Shown piece after piece: positions 20,912 to 30,295 of a stretch of 64,000 bases of DNA. Positions within the stretch are counted from its first letter, which is position 1. Each line of letters starts with the position of its first letter. A program made the translations under genes and the position numbers. Origin of the DNA: Yimella lutea. Lineage in GTDB: Bacteria; Actinomycetota; Actinomycetes; Actinomycetales; Dermatophilaceae. The stretch is taken from NCBI RefSeq assembly GCF_006715095.1, contig NZ_VFMO01000001.1, positions 2,542,001 through 2,606,000 of the forward strand, written 5' to 3'. The notes beneath the pieces are model-generated. The model was given only the letters and a program-made list of their open reading frames with translations, did not search any database and was not told the DNA's origin.

Positions 20912-23620
20912 TCAGTCGAGTGTCTGTCGAATCGCGCAGGCCACGGCCGACAGCGCCTCGTCCACCTTGGACGGGTCCTGGCCGCCGCCCTGGGCGACGT
21001 CCGGCTTGCCACCGCCACCGCCACCGAGCACGGACGCGGCCTGCTTGACCAGCGCACCCGCCTGGATGCCGCGGTCACGGGCCGACTGGTTGGTAGCGAT
21101 CACGACCACCGGCCGCCCGGCATTGACACCGGTGACCGCCACGACGGAGCCGGACGCGTCACCGAGGCGGGCGCGCAACGAGAGCACCAGCGAGCGCACC
21201 TGGTCCGCCGGTAGGTCACCCGCGTGGTGGGTCAGCACCTTCACCGCGCAAATGTCCTGTGCCTGCTCCACGAGGGAGGCAGCCTCGGCCTGCACCTGTT
21301 CCTGCTTCAGCCTGGCGATCTCGCGCTCGGCGTCCTTGACCCGGCCGAGCAGGGCGTCGACCTTGTCGCGCAGTTCGCCCGGTTGCGCGCCGACCATTCC
21401 GCTGAGTTCGGCGACCAGCATTCGTTCCTTGGCGAGGTAACGCAGCGCTTCCATCCCGACGAGCGCCTCGACACGACGTACGCCCGAGCCGACACTCCCC
21501 TCACCGGTGAGCGTCAGGGCACCGATCTGCGAGGAGTGTGCGACGTGCGTGCCACCGCACAGTTCGCGCGACCACGGGCCACCGATTTCGACGACGCGTA
21601 CCTGCTCGTCATAGGTCTCCCCGAAGAGAGCGAGCGCCCCCCATTCGCGCGCTTCCGGCAGCGTCATGAACTGCGCCGACACCGGAAGGTCCTGTCGCAC
21701 AGCGAGATTCGACACTTCCTCGATCTCGCTGCGGGTCGCGGCCGAGAGGCCGGAGTTCCACGCGAAGTCGAGACGCAGGTAGCCGGGCTTGTTGTACGAA
21801 CCCGACTGCAGCGCGGACGGGCCGAGGACCTGCCGCAGCGCCGCGTGCACGACGTGGGTGCCGGAGTGTGCCTGACAGGCCGACACACGCCACTCGGGGT
21901 CGACCTTGGCCTCCACTGCGTCGCCGACGGTGAGCCCGTGCTCGCCGGCTTCGACGGTGTGGACGACCAGGCCCTTGACCGGACGCTGAACGTCGCGCAC
22001 CGGCAACTCGCCGTACGGACCGGCGATGACTCCTGAGTCTGCGATCTGACCGCCGGACTCTGCGTAGAACGTGGTGCGGTCGAGTACGACCTGACCGGTC
22101 TGACCCGGACGAAGCTCGGGCACCTGCACGCCGTCCACGACGATGCCGGTGATCTTCGCGTCCGCCGAAAGTCCTTGGTAGGCAAGCCAATCGGTGGCAC
22201 CGAGGGCTCGCAGTTCACGCCACACCTCGGTGTGCGCGTGGCCGGCCTTCTTCGACTTCGCGTCGGCCTTCGCGCGATCGCGCTGCTCCTGCATCAGGCG
22301 GCGGAACCCCGGCTCGTCGACCTGGACACCCTGCTCGGCGGCCATCTCGAGGGTCAGATCGATCGGGAAGCCGTAGGTGTCGTGCAACTGGAAGGCCTGC
22401 TCTCCCGCGAGCGTCGCCTGGCCACCGCCCGTCGACGCAGCACTCTGCTTCGCCTTCGTCACGGCGGTGTCGAGGATGACCGTGCCGGCGCCCAACGTGC
22501 GGCGGAACGCGTCCTCCTCGCCGTAGGCGATCTGGCTGATGCGGGGAAAATCGATCTCGAGTTCGGGGTAACTGGCCTTCATGCGGTCCATGGAGACCGG
22601 CAGCAGTTCGGGCAGGGCCTTGTCCTCGTAACCGAGCAACCGCATCGCGCGCACCGCGCGGCGCAGCATGCGACGCAGCACGTAGCCGCGACCCTCGTTC
22701 CCCGGGGTCACTCCGTCGCCGATGAGCATCAGGCTGGAGCGGACGTGGTCGGCGACCACACGCAGGTGCACGTCGTCCGGGTGCGATTGCCCTGCCGCCT
22801 GCCCGGACTTCTCGCCGTACTTCCTGCCGGTCATCTCGGCGGCCTTGGCGAGCACTGGGAAGACCTCGTCGATCTCGTACAGGTTGTCCTTGCCCTGCAG
22901 GAGCGTCGCCATGCGCTCGAGGCCCATACCGGTGTCGATGTTCTTGGCGGGCAGCGGACCGGCGATGTCGAAGTCGGCCTTGCTGCGCACCTGTGACAGG
23001 TCGTCCTGCATGAACACGAGGTTCCAGAACTCCATGTAACGGTCCTCGTCGACCGCCGGTCCGCCCTCGGCGCCGTACTGCGCGCCACGGTCGTAGAACA
23101 ACTCCGAACAGGGACCACCCGGACCGGGCACACCCATGTTCCAGTAGTTGTCCTCCTTGCCGCGGCGGGTCATCCTCTCGACGGGGATGCCGATCTTCTC
23201 GTGCCAGATCGCGTACGCCTCGTCGTCGTCCTCGTAGACGGTCGGCCAGACACGTTCGGGGTCGAGGCCGTACCCGCCGTCGGCGATCGGGGTGGTGACC
23301 AGACCCCACGCCAGTTCGATGGCGCGCTCCTTGAAGTAGTCACCGAAGCTGAAGTTGCCGTTCATCTGGAAGAACGTGCCGTGACGTGAGGTCTTGCCGA
23401 CCTCTTCGATGTCACCGGTGCGCACGCACTTCTGGACGCTGGTGGCGCGCGGCCACGGCGGCGTCTGCTGGCCGAGCATGTACGGCTTCATCGGCACCAT
23501 GCCGGCGTTGACGAACAGCAGGTTGGGGTCGTCGTAGATGAGCGGTGCGCTGGGCACGACCACGTGGTCGTTGTCCTCGAAGAACTTCAGCCAACGGCGC
23601 CGGATCTCGGCGGTTTCCAT
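20912..23620 (-). CDS. alaS: Alanyl-tRNA synthetase
   Basis: AlaS (902 residues) charges tRNA-Ala. The class II catalytic domain begins METAEIRRRWLKFFEDNDH, and motif 2 lies around VQKCVRTGDIEEVGKTSRH. The editing domain has the zinc ligands in CQAHSGTHVVHAAL and ELCGGTHVAHSSQIG. A C-terminal coiled coil and a glycine-rich C-Ala domain (SVLGGGGGGKPDVAQGGG) end the protein. The ATG is behind AAGGA. The 258-bp gap to the next gene holds the promoter side of alaS and a strong hairpin at 23820-23860; no T-box was found there. Confidence 0.97.
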   Translation of the reverse strand: METAEIRRRWLKFFEDNDHVVVPSAPLIYDDPNLLFVNAGMVPMKPYMLGQQTPPWPRATSVQKCVRTGDIEEVGKTSRHGTFFQMNGNFSFGDYFKERAIELAWGLVTTPIADGGYGLDPERVWPTVYEDDDEAYAIWHEKIGIPVERMTRRGKEDNYWNMGVPGPGGPCSELFYDRGAQYGAEGGPAVDEDRYMEFWNLVFMQDDLSQVRSKADFDIAGPLPAKNIDTGMGLERMATLLQGKDNLYEIDEVFPVLAKAAEMTGRKYGEKSGQAAGQSHPDDVHLRVVADHVRSSLMLIGDGVTPGNEGRGYVLRRMLRRAVRAMRLLGYEDKALPELLPVSMDRMKASYPELEIDFPRISQIAYGEEDAFRRTLGAGTVILDTAVTKAKQSAASTGGGQATLAGEQAFQLHDTYGFPIDLTLEMAAEQGVQVDEPGFRRLMQEQRDRAKADAKSKKAGHAHTEVWRELRALGATDWLAYQGLSADAKITGIVVDGVQVPELRPGQTGQVVLDRTTFYAESGGQIADSGVIAGPYGELPVRDVQRPVKGLVVHTVEAGEHGLTVGDAVEAKVDPEWRVSACQAHSGTHVVHAALRQVLGPSALQSGSYNKPGYLRLDFAWNSGLSAATRSEIEEVSNLAVRQDLPVSAQFMTLPEAREWGALALFGETYDEQVRVVEIGGPWSRELCGGTHVAHSSQIGALTLTGEGSVGSGVRRVEALVGMEALRYLAKERMLVAELSGMVGAQPGELRDKVDALLGRVKDAEREIARLKQEQVQAEAASLVEQAQDICAVKVLTHHAGDLPADQVRSLVLSLRARLGDASGSVVAVTGVNAGRPVVVIATNQSARDRGIQAGALVKQAASVLGGGGGGKPDVAQGGGQDPSKVDEALSAVACAIRQTLD

Positions 23621-23819
23621 GAGAATCCTTAGGTTTCGATCAAGAAAATGGGCAGGACGAGGGGCGGGGCCGACAGGGCCCTACGCGGCTCGTGCTCCCA
23701 GGTGCCGACACGACCCGACTGTCCCGGCGACGTCGCGTCGTCGGGCTGCTCGGGAGAAGGTGTCGGTATGCATCCCTCGAAGCTTATCGCCCGTCGGTGA
23801 GGGTCGTCGCGACAGATAC

Positions 23820-23860
23820 GAACGGCGGCCGCGCCACGGTGTGTGGTGCGGCCGCCGTTC
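23820..23860 (-). terminator. Strong hairpin after the peptide ABC operon
   Basis: A 13-bp perfect stem (GAACGGCGGCCGC with its complement) extends inward by GCCAC/GTGGT (one G-T wobble) to an 18-bp stem with a five-base loop. It begins 19 bp after the oppF stop. No U-tract follows on the minus strand, so it may end transcription weakly or protect the 3' end of the message. Confidence 0.7.
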
Positions 23861-23878
23861 GAATGCGTCCTGCGTGGA

Positions 23879-25042
23879 TCAGGCGTCCGCCTCGACGACC
23901 TCTGCGGTGAGGTGGGTCTTCTTCTCCGGGAAGTGACAGGCGATGCCGTGACCGAAACGCTCCCCGTGCCCCTTGATCTGCGGTTCCTCGCTGGCACAGA
24001 TGTCCTGTGCCTTCCAGCACCGGGTGCGGAAGCGGCAACCGCTCGGCGGATCGATCGGGCTCGGGACGTCACCGACCAGTCGGATCCGCTCCTCGGGCAC
24101 GTGGCCACGAACGACATTCAGGTCGGGCGCCGCCGAGAGCAGCGCCTGCGTGTAAGGGTGCTCGGGTGCGCCGTAGATCTCCTCGCGGTCGCCGAGTTCC
24201 ATGACCTTGCCCAGATACATGACCGCGACGCGGTCGCAGAAGTGCCGCACGACGCCGAGGTCGTGAGCGATGAACACGAACGCGATGTCGAGTTCCTTGC
24301 GCAACTTGCTCATCAGGTTCATGACCTGTGCCTGGATCGACACGTCGAGCGCCGACACCGGTTCGTCGGCCACGATGACCTTCGGCTCCACGGCCAGCGC
24401 TCGGGCGATACCGATGCGCTGACGCTGACCGCCGGAGAACTCGTTCGGATAACGATTGATGTGCTCAGGGTTCAGACCGACGAGTTCCAGCAACTCCTGA
24501 ACGCGTGCCTTGACCTGCTTCTTGGGCACGATGCCGTGCAGTTCCAGTGCGGTACCGACGATCGACTGAACCGTGAAGCGGGGGTTCAGCGAACCGTAGG
24601 GGTCCTGGAAGATCAGCTGGATGTCACGACGGAGCGGACGCAGGTCCTTCTCCTTCATGTGGGTGATGTCGTTGCCGCCGAAGGTGATCTTGCCGTCGGT
24701 GGGCTCCAGCAGTCGGGTGATGAGACGACCGGTGGTGGTCTTGCCACAGCCGGACTCACCGACCAGGCCCAGGGTCTCCCCCGCGGCGAGGTCGAAACTC
24801 ACTCCGTCGACGGCCCGTGTCTGCAGGGTGGTCGGGAACAGCCCCGAGTACTCCTTCACCGGGAAGTGCTTGGCGAGGTTCTCCACCACCAGCAGCGGCT
24901 CACGGCCGGCGGTGGCCTTGCGCTCGTGCACCACCGGGGCAGCGTCGTACTCCGGCCGATGCGTGGCACCGGCGCCTGCGGCGTTCTCTTCGGCGCCGGC
25001 TGCGTGGGAGCCGGTGCCCGATTCCTTGTTCAGATCTGCCAT
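23879..25042 (-). CDS. Oligopeptide/dipeptide ABC importer ATPase (OppF/DppF type)
   Basis: This 387-residue ATPase has a ~45-residue variable N-terminus, Walker A GESGCGKTTTGRL near 96, QLIFQDPYGSLNPR (Q-loop), signature FSGGQRQRIGIARAL and Walker B VIVADEPVSALDVS. The C-terminal extension has the cysteine set in SGCRFRTRCWKAQDIC and a later CHF, as in peptide-importer ATPases that can bind an iron-sulfur cluster. It is the last gene of the importer operon, six bases after oppD. Confidence 0.93.
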   Translation of the reverse strand: MADLNKESGTGSHAAGAEENAAGAGATHRPEYDAAPVVHERKATAGREPLLVVENLAKHFPVKEYSGLFPTTLQTRAVDGVSFDLAAGETLGLVGESGCGKTTTGRLITRLLEPTDGKITFGGNDITHMKEKDLRPLRRDIQLIFQDPYGSLNPRFTVQSIVGTALELHGIVPKKQVKARVQELLELVGLNPEHINRYPNEFSGGQRQRIGIARALAVEPKVIVADEPVSALDVSIQAQVMNLMSKLRKELDIAFVFIAHDLGVVRHFCDRVAVMYLGKVMELGDREEIYGAPEHPYTQALLSAAPDLNVVRGHVPEERIRLVGDVPSPIDPPSGCRFRTRCWKAQDICASEEPQIKGHGERFGHGIACHFPEKKTHLTAEVVEADA

Positions 25043-25048
25043 CTCGTA

Positions 25049-26134
25049 CTACTTCCCCAGTCGCGGCGCGACCTCGGCCGCGAAGATCTCGGCGGGCTCG
25101 GCCAGGTGGCACCGGGTCAGACGTCCGGGTTCGCCCGGCACCTCGGTGAACGCCGGCAGTTCGGTGAAGCACCGGTCTCCCGGAACACGGTCGGCGTAGT
25201 CGCACCGCGGGTTGAACGAGCAGCCCTTGGGCAGGTTCAACAGGCTCGGCGGGTTGCCGCGCACCGGGTTCAACGGCACGTCGAGTGCTGCCGACAGCGA
25301 GGGCACCGACGACAACAGGCCCCAGGTGTACGGGTGACGCGGATCGGCCAGCACCTCACGCGTGGTGCCGTACTCAACACCGCGGCCGGCGTACATCACC
25401 AGCACCTTGTCGGAGACCTCCGCGACGACAGCAAGGTCGTGGGTGATCATGATGATCGCCGACCCGAACTCGCGCTGCAGATCGTTGAGCAGGTCGAGAA
25501 TCTGTGCCTGCACTGTCACATCGAGCGCGGTGGTCGGCTCGTCCGCGATCAGCAGACGCGGGTCGTTCACCAGACCGAGTGCGATCATCGCGCGCTGACG
25601 CATACCACCGGAGAACTCGTGCGGGTACTGCTTCGCACGACGGGCCGGGTTCGGGATACCGACACGGTCCAACATCTCGACCGCACGCTTGTGGGCGACA
25701 CTCTTGGACACCTTGTGGTGCACCAGGTACGCCTCGGCGATCTGGCTTCCGATCTTCTTGAACGGGTGCAGTGAAGACTGCGGATCCTGGAAGATCATCG
25801 CCACGGTGTTGCTGCGCACCTTCTGGAAGGTCTGCGGGCTCGCGCCCACCAGTTCCTGTCCGTCGAGCAGGATCGACCCGCTCATCCGGGTGCGCTTCGG
25901 GTCGTGCAGGCCCATGACGGCCATCGACGACACGGACTTGCCCGAACCGGACTCCCCCACGATCGCCAGGGTTTCACCGAGCTTGAGCTCGTAGCTCACG
26001 CCGTTGACGGCACTGACCACACCATCGGCCGTCGGGAACTGCACCTGCAGATCCTTGACCTCCAGGATGGTCTCGGCGTTGGGGTCGAGCCGCGGACGGC
26101 GGGAGGACTGTTCGCTGATTGCTGCTGTGGACAT
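25049..26134 (-). CDS. Oligopeptide/dipeptide ABC importer ATPase (OppD/DppD type)
   Basis: This is the second ATPase (361 residues) of the heterodimer. Walker A is GESGSGKSVSSMAV near 54, followed by AMIFQDPQSSLHPF, signature FSGGMRQRAMIALGL and Walker B LLIADEPTTALDVT. The C-terminal peptide-importer extension has GCSFNPRCDYADR and a later RCHL. It starts 13 bp after the permease stop and is followed closely by oppF, the usual order permease-D-F. Confidence 0.93.
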   Translation of the reverse strand: MSTAAISEQSSRRPRLDPNAETILEVKDLQVQFPTADGVVSAVNGVSYELKLGETLAIVGESGSGKSVSSMAVMGLHDPKRTRMSGSILLDGQELVGASPQTFQKVRSNTVAMIFQDPQSSLHPFKKIGSQIAEAYLVHHKVSKSVAHKRAVEMLDRVGIPNPARRAKQYPHEFSGGMRQRAMIALGLVNDPRLLIADEPTTALDVTVQAQILDLLNDLQREFGSAIIMITHDLAVVAEVSDKVLVMYAGRGVEYGTTREVLADPRHPYTWGLLSSVPSLSAALDVPLNPVRGNPPSLLNLPKGCSFNPRCDYADRVPGDRCFTELPAFTEVPGEPGRLTRCHLAEPAEIFAAEVAPRLGK

Positions 26135-26147
26135 CGCTCTTCTCTCC

Positions 26148-27137
26148 TCAGGACAGCTTCACGCGTGGGTCGACGACGCCGTACAGCAGGTCGACGATGA
26201 GGTTGCCGACGCTGACGACCAGGGCTCCGACCAGGACGACGCCACTGATGACCTGCAGGTCCTGCTGATCGAACGAACGAATCGCCAAGGTGCCCATGCC
26301 GGGCAGACCGAAGATGCGCTCGGTGAAGACCGCCCCGGACAGGTCCGCGGCGATGTTCAGGCCGACGAGGGTCAGGAACGGTGCCATCGCAGCGCGCAAC
26401 GCGTGGCTGACGACGACCTTCCGCTCCGACAGGCCCTTCGATCGGGCGGTGCGGACGAAGTCACCGGAGAGCGTGTCGATCATCGCGGCGCGCACGTAGC
26501 GCACGTATGCCGTCGCCTGGATCAGGCCGTAGATCAGCCAGACACCGATCAGGCCGACGAACCACTTTGCAGGATCTTCGGTGAATGGCACCCACTGACT
26601 GCGCGGGAGAATGGGATGCAGCACCATCAGGTACAGGAAGAACAGCAGCGCGAGGATGTAGTAGGGCACCGACGGGACGAACTGGGTGATACCGACGATC
26701 ATCCGATCGACCCAGTTACCTCTGTTGCGCGCTGCCACCACCCCGAACATCAAGCCGAAGAGCGTGTAGACCACGGTGCCGCCGACCACCACCGACAGCG
26801 TGACCGGAGCTGCTTGGAAGACCATGTCCTTGACCGGACGGTCCTGAACCCAGGACCAGCCCAGGCAGGGGGCGGCGCATTCCTTCTGGAAACCGCCGGA
26901 GGTGATCGTGCGCCCGACGGCGATCCCCTTCACGTACTCGGTGTACTGCTGAACCTTGGGCTTGTCGAGGCCCATGCTCTTTTCGATCTCCGCGATCCGC
27001 TCCTCGGTGCAGTTACGGGTGCACGAAATTCCGGCGGGATCGTTCGGGCCGAGATAGAAGATGACGAAGGTGAAGGTCACCGCGGCAAGCATGACGCTGA
27101 GCGTCATGAGCAGCCGTCGGAGGACGTAGACGAGCAC
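26148..27137 (-). CDS. Peptide ABC importer permease (OppB/DppB type)
   Basis: This 329-residue inner-membrane subunit starts with the typical VYVLRRLLMTLSVMLAAVTF helix and has a periplasmic loop with several cysteines (SCTRNCTEE, CAAPCLGW). Five more helices follow, with an EAA-like loop RTARSKGLSERKVVVSHALR. The GTG start is behind CAGGAG. The 111 bp before it hold a stem-loop that separates it from the binding-protein gene. Confidence 0.92.
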   Translation of the reverse strand: MLVYVLRRLLMTLSVMLAAVTFTFVIFYLGPNDPAGISCTRNCTEERIAEIEKSMGLDKPKVQQYTEYVKGIAVGRTITSGGFQKECAAPCLGWSWVQDRPVKDMVFQAAPVTLSVVVGGTVVYTLFGLMFGVVAARNRGNWVDRMIVGITQFVPSVPYYILALLFFLYLMVLHPILPRSQWVPFTEDPAKWFVGLIGVWLIYGLIQATAYVRYVRAAMIDTLSGDFVRTARSKGLSERKVVVSHALRAAMAPFLTLVGLNIAADLSGAVFTERIFGLPGMGTLAIRSFDQQDLQVISGVVLVGALVVSVGNLIVDLLYGVVDPRVKLS

Positions 27138-27181
27138 GAGTACTCCTGGTCGGAATGGGGTGCGTTGGGGGCTCGCGAGAA

Positions 27182-27208
27182 GGGCCGCCCGGGATCACCG
27201 GGCGGCCC
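27182..27208 (-). terminator. Intercistronic stem-loop after the binding-protein gene
   Basis: A perfect 11-bp stem (GGGCCGCCCGG and its complement) with a five-base loop lies between the binding-protein stop at 27249 and the permease start at 27137. It has no U-tract. In importer operons such a hairpin usually stabilises the 5' message and lowers downstream expression, giving more binding protein than membrane subunits. Confidence 0.6.
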
Positions 27209-27248
27209 CGCTCGTGAACTTACTTCAAGGTGTTGCTACTGACGTAGG

Positions 27249-29000
27249 TCAGCCGACCCAGACCTGGGCCAGGTCCGGCATACCGCGGTTCGGGTCGTTG
27301 ACCACGTTGTGGACCTGCTTGCCGAAGATGAAGTTGGCCTTACCGTAACCCAGCGGGATCGCCGGGATGTAGTCCTTGGCCAGCTTCTCGTCGAGCTTGT
27401 TCCACTCCGGTCCCTGCTTGTCGGCGTCGAGACCGATGATGCGGTTGATCTCGGCGTCGAGGGTCTTGTCAGCCAGGAAGCCCACGCTGTGGCCACCCTT
27501 CTGCACGGCGCTGGTGAACAGAGCCGGGTAGACGGAGTCGCCGGCCGGCCAGTCGTAGCACCATCCGGCGGGACCAGTGAGGGTGTTGACCTTGCCGTCG
27601 GTCTCGGCGCGACGCTTACGAGCGTCAGCCTTCGGCACACCGACGTCCTTGACCTTGAAGCCGGCCTTCTCGAACGCGGTCTTGCGGGCGATGTTCGCCT
27701 TGACTGCCTCCGGGTTGTCCTGGGTGTAGTACCAGGAGATCTCGAAGTTCTCCTTGCCGGCGTCCTTCAGCATCTTCTTGGCCTTCTCCGGGTCACCCGT
27801 ACCCTGGCCGGTCATGCCGTTCTGCGGGGCGTAGGCCTTGAACCCCGGCACCTGCGGCGCCATGTACGACGTCGCCGGGGAGAAGCTTAGGCTGGTCGCG
27901 CCCGACGCCTTGCGCACCTGGTCGTACGGGTACGCAGCGGCGATCGCCTTGCGGACCTCGAACGGCACGGAGCGGGTGTCGATGTTGAAGTAGGTGACAC
28001 ACGGGTCCGGACCGGTGACCAGCTGGTCCTTCTGCTGGTTGACCTTCTGCAGCAGGGTCGAGTCGACGCCGTCCCAGTTCAAGGTGGTGGCGTCCGGACC
28101 GGTGCTGGCGAGGATCGCAGTCTGGGTCGGCTTGATGTCGGCACCGAACTGGAAGTTGTACGAGTCGACGTACTGGCGGCGAGCCGGGTCGGAAGCAGCA
28201 TCCCAGTTCGGGTTCTTCTTCAGGGTGAGGCTCTGGCCCTTGACGTACTTGTCGAACATGTACGGACCGGTGGCGATGGGGTTGTCGCCGTACTTGTCCT
28301 TGGTGTCCTTGGCCTGCGGAATCGGGGAGACCTGGGTGAACGCCGCGTAGTACGGGAAGGTCGGCCACTTCTTCTTGAGCTTGATCTCGATGGTCTTGTC
28401 GTCCTTGGCGACGACACCCTTGTACTCGCCCTTGTCCTTGAACGGACCCTTGTACTTGTCACCGTCGAGCAGGTAGTCCATGACGTACGGCGGGCCGTCC
28501 GGCAGTTCCTCGGTGGCGAACGACCGCTTCACCGCGTAGGCGATGTCGGCAGCCTTGATCGGGGTTCCGTCGGCGTACTTCAGGCCGTCCTTCAGAGTGA
28601 AGGTCCAGGTCAGGCCGTCCTTCGACGCCTTGCCCAGGTCGGTGGCGAGGTCGGGCACGAGGACGGACTTGCCGTTCTCGACCTTGTAGGTGGTGAGCGT
28701 ACGGGTCACCAGCTGGCTCAGGATGGCCATGGTGTCCTGGTAGTAGGCACGGGTCGGGTCGAAGGTCTCCGGCACCGACGCGTACTTGATGGTCAGCGTG
28801 CCGCCCTTCTTCGCACCCTGGATCTCCGGAGCGGGGCCCTTGGCGTCGGCCTGCAGGTCGGCCGCGGCCGTGCCCTGCGAGGTCGACGAGCTCGAACCCT
28901 TGCCCGCGTCGGTCTTCTTGTCGGAGGGGCTTCCTCCACCGCAGGCTGCGAGCGACACAGTGCCCGCTGCAGCCAGCGCCACGACCTTGGTCCAGCGCAT
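27249..29000 (-). CDS. Peptide ABC importer substrate-binding lipoprotein (SBP family 5)
   Basis: This 583-residue extracytoplasmic binding protein opens with a lipoprotein signal (KVVALAAAGTVSLAACGGG, lipobox LAAC), so it is predicted to be anchored by the cysteine at about residue 20. A Ser/Thr/Lys-rich linker precedes the family 5 domain (GGTLTIKYASVPETFDP, LVTRTLTTYKV, WTFTLKDGLKYADGTPIKA). Lysine content is high, as usual for secreted proteins of the group. The ligand is probably a peptide, from the two-ATPase operon; nickel or glycans are possible in this family. Confidence 0.92.
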   Translation of the reverse strand: MRWTKVVALAAAGTVSLAACGGGSPSDKKTDAGKGSSSSTSQGTAAADLQADAKGPAPEIQGAKKGGTLTIKYASVPETFDPTRAYYQDTMAILSQLVTRTLTTYKVENGKSVLVPDLATDLGKASKDGLTWTFTLKDGLKYADGTPIKAADIAYAVKRSFATEELPDGPPYVMDYLLDGDKYKGPFKDKGEYKGVVAKDDKTIEIKLKKKWPTFPYYAAFTQVSPIPQAKDTKDKYGDNPIATGPYMFDKYVKGQSLTLKKNPNWDAASDPARRQYVDSYNFQFGADIKPTQTAILASTGPDATTLNWDGVDSTLLQKVNQQKDQLVTGPDPCVTYFNIDTRSVPFEVRKAIAAAYPYDQVRKASGATSLSFSPATSYMAPQVPGFKAYAPQNGMTGQGTGDPEKAKKMLKDAGKENFEISWYYTQDNPEAVKANIARKTAFEKAGFKVKDVGVPKADARKRRAETDGKVNTLTGPAGWCYDWPAGDSVYPALFTSAVQKGGHSVGFLADKTLDAEINRIIGLDADKQGPEWNKLDEKLAKDYIPAIPLGYGKANFIFGKQVHNVVNDPNRGMPDLAQVWVG

Positions 29001-29076
29001 GTTGTTTCTCCTTTGTGTACTTCCCGGCCAGCACCAGGAAGGTTCTGCACGATCCGTCGGCGACGGATCGAAGTCT

Positions 29077-30102
29077 TTATCGGCGGGTGTTCGGGTTGAA
29101 CGCGTCCGCGATCGCGTCGCCCAGCAGCGACAGCGCGAGCACCAGCAGGGAGACCGCGATCACGGGGACCCACAGGTACAGGGGCTGCAATTCGTAGTAG
29201 CCCTGTGCCGCGGCGATCGTCAGACCCCACGAAGCCGTCGGCTCCTTGAGCCCGACACCGAGGAAGGACAGACCGGCTTCGGCGGAGATGAACGCCGGGA
29301 TGGCCAACGTCAGCGACACGATGATCAGGCCGACCAGGTTCGGAAGCATCTCCTTGAACAGGATCCGGCGTGTGGGCACGCCCAGCGCCCGAGCGGCCTG
29401 CACGAATTCTTTCTCGCGCATCGAGATCACTTCGCCTCGTACCAGGCGAGCAAGGCCGGCCCAGAAGAAGAAGGTGAGCACGAACACCAGCGAGCCGAAG
29501 CGAACCTTGGTGACCGTGTCGTCGGAGATCTCCAGCGGAGAGCCGAACCATGAGGTGATGATCGGCACCAGCGCGATGGCGAAGAGCAGGAACGGCAGCG
29601 ACAGGATGAAGTCGATGACCCACGAGACGATGTTGTCGATCCAGCCACCGAAGTAGCCGGCCAGCAGACCGACCGTCACGCCGATGACCGTTGTTGCGAT
29701 CGCGGCGAATGTGCCGATGACGATGGAGGGACGTGCTCCGTACACGAAGCGAGCGAACAGGTCACGGCCGAGCGAAGGTTCGATGCCCAGCCAGTGGTCG
29801 GCGGTCTGCCCGATGGTGGGAAGTCCGTCGACGTCCAGCAGGTCGGAGTGCGTGGTCGCGGGGTCCTGCCCTTCGAGCGCGGCCAACGCCGGAGCGAAGA
29901 TGGCCACCAGCACGTACACGACGATGATGCCGAAGCAGATCATCGCGACCTTGTCCTTGCGCAGGCGCGCCATGGCGATCTGAACCGGCGACTTACCGGC
30001 GGTGCTCAGACCCTTGTCCTTCTTCCCACGACGACCGGTGTCTACCGGTTCGACGGTGGCCTCCGAGACAGACTCGGCCACCTGCTGCGGGTTGAAGCTC
30101 AT
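29077..30102 (-). CDS. Peptide ABC importer permease (OppC/DppC type)
   Basis: This 341-residue permease has a ~35-residue basic cytoplasmic N-terminus, then helix AMICFGIIVVYVLVAIFAPA, an extracytoplasmic loop and five more helices. The ABC loop reads AARALGVPTRRILFKEMLPN. In most operons OppC follows OppB; here it is the first gene and the binding protein lies between the two permeases. The ATG follows GGAGGA. The 193 bp upstream, to rarA, must hold the operon promoter; no convincing -35/-10 pair was picked out. Confidence 0.92.
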   Translation of the reverse strand: MSFNPQQVAESVSEATVEPVDTGRRGKKDKGLSTAGKSPVQIAMARLRKDKVAMICFGIIVVYVLVAIFAPALAALEGQDPATTHSDLLDVDGLPTIGQTADHWLGIEPSLGRDLFARFVYGARPSIVIGTFAAIATTVIGVTVGLLAGYFGGWIDNIVSWVIDFILSLPFLLFAIALVPIITSWFGSPLEISDDTVTKVRFGSLVFVLTFFFWAGLARLVRGEVISMREKEFVQAARALGVPTRRILFKEMLPNLVGLIIVSLTLAIPAFISAEAGLSFLGVGLKEPTASWGLTIAAAQGYYELQPLYLWVPVIAVSLLVLALSLLGDAIADAFNPNTRR

Positions 30103-30295
30103 CGATCCTCCGTTGGGACAGACGCGGGTTCGGGCTCGTCGGTTGACTGACCTTCGGTTGCGACGTGTACCAGGCCCCCACCCGGCGGCTCGTGGTTCAC
30201 ACGCGCCTCACGCCGTGGAAAAACATGCCACACGGTTTGCCAGGTGCAACCCTTCGGTGCCGTACGGTCACCCAATCGTTACCAAGTGTCCGAGA

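Noticed and set aside
23621..23819. T-box or other leader in front of alaS
   Set aside because: No T-box core, antiterminator pairing or U-rich terminator was found; only the hairpin belonging to the opposite gene end stands out.
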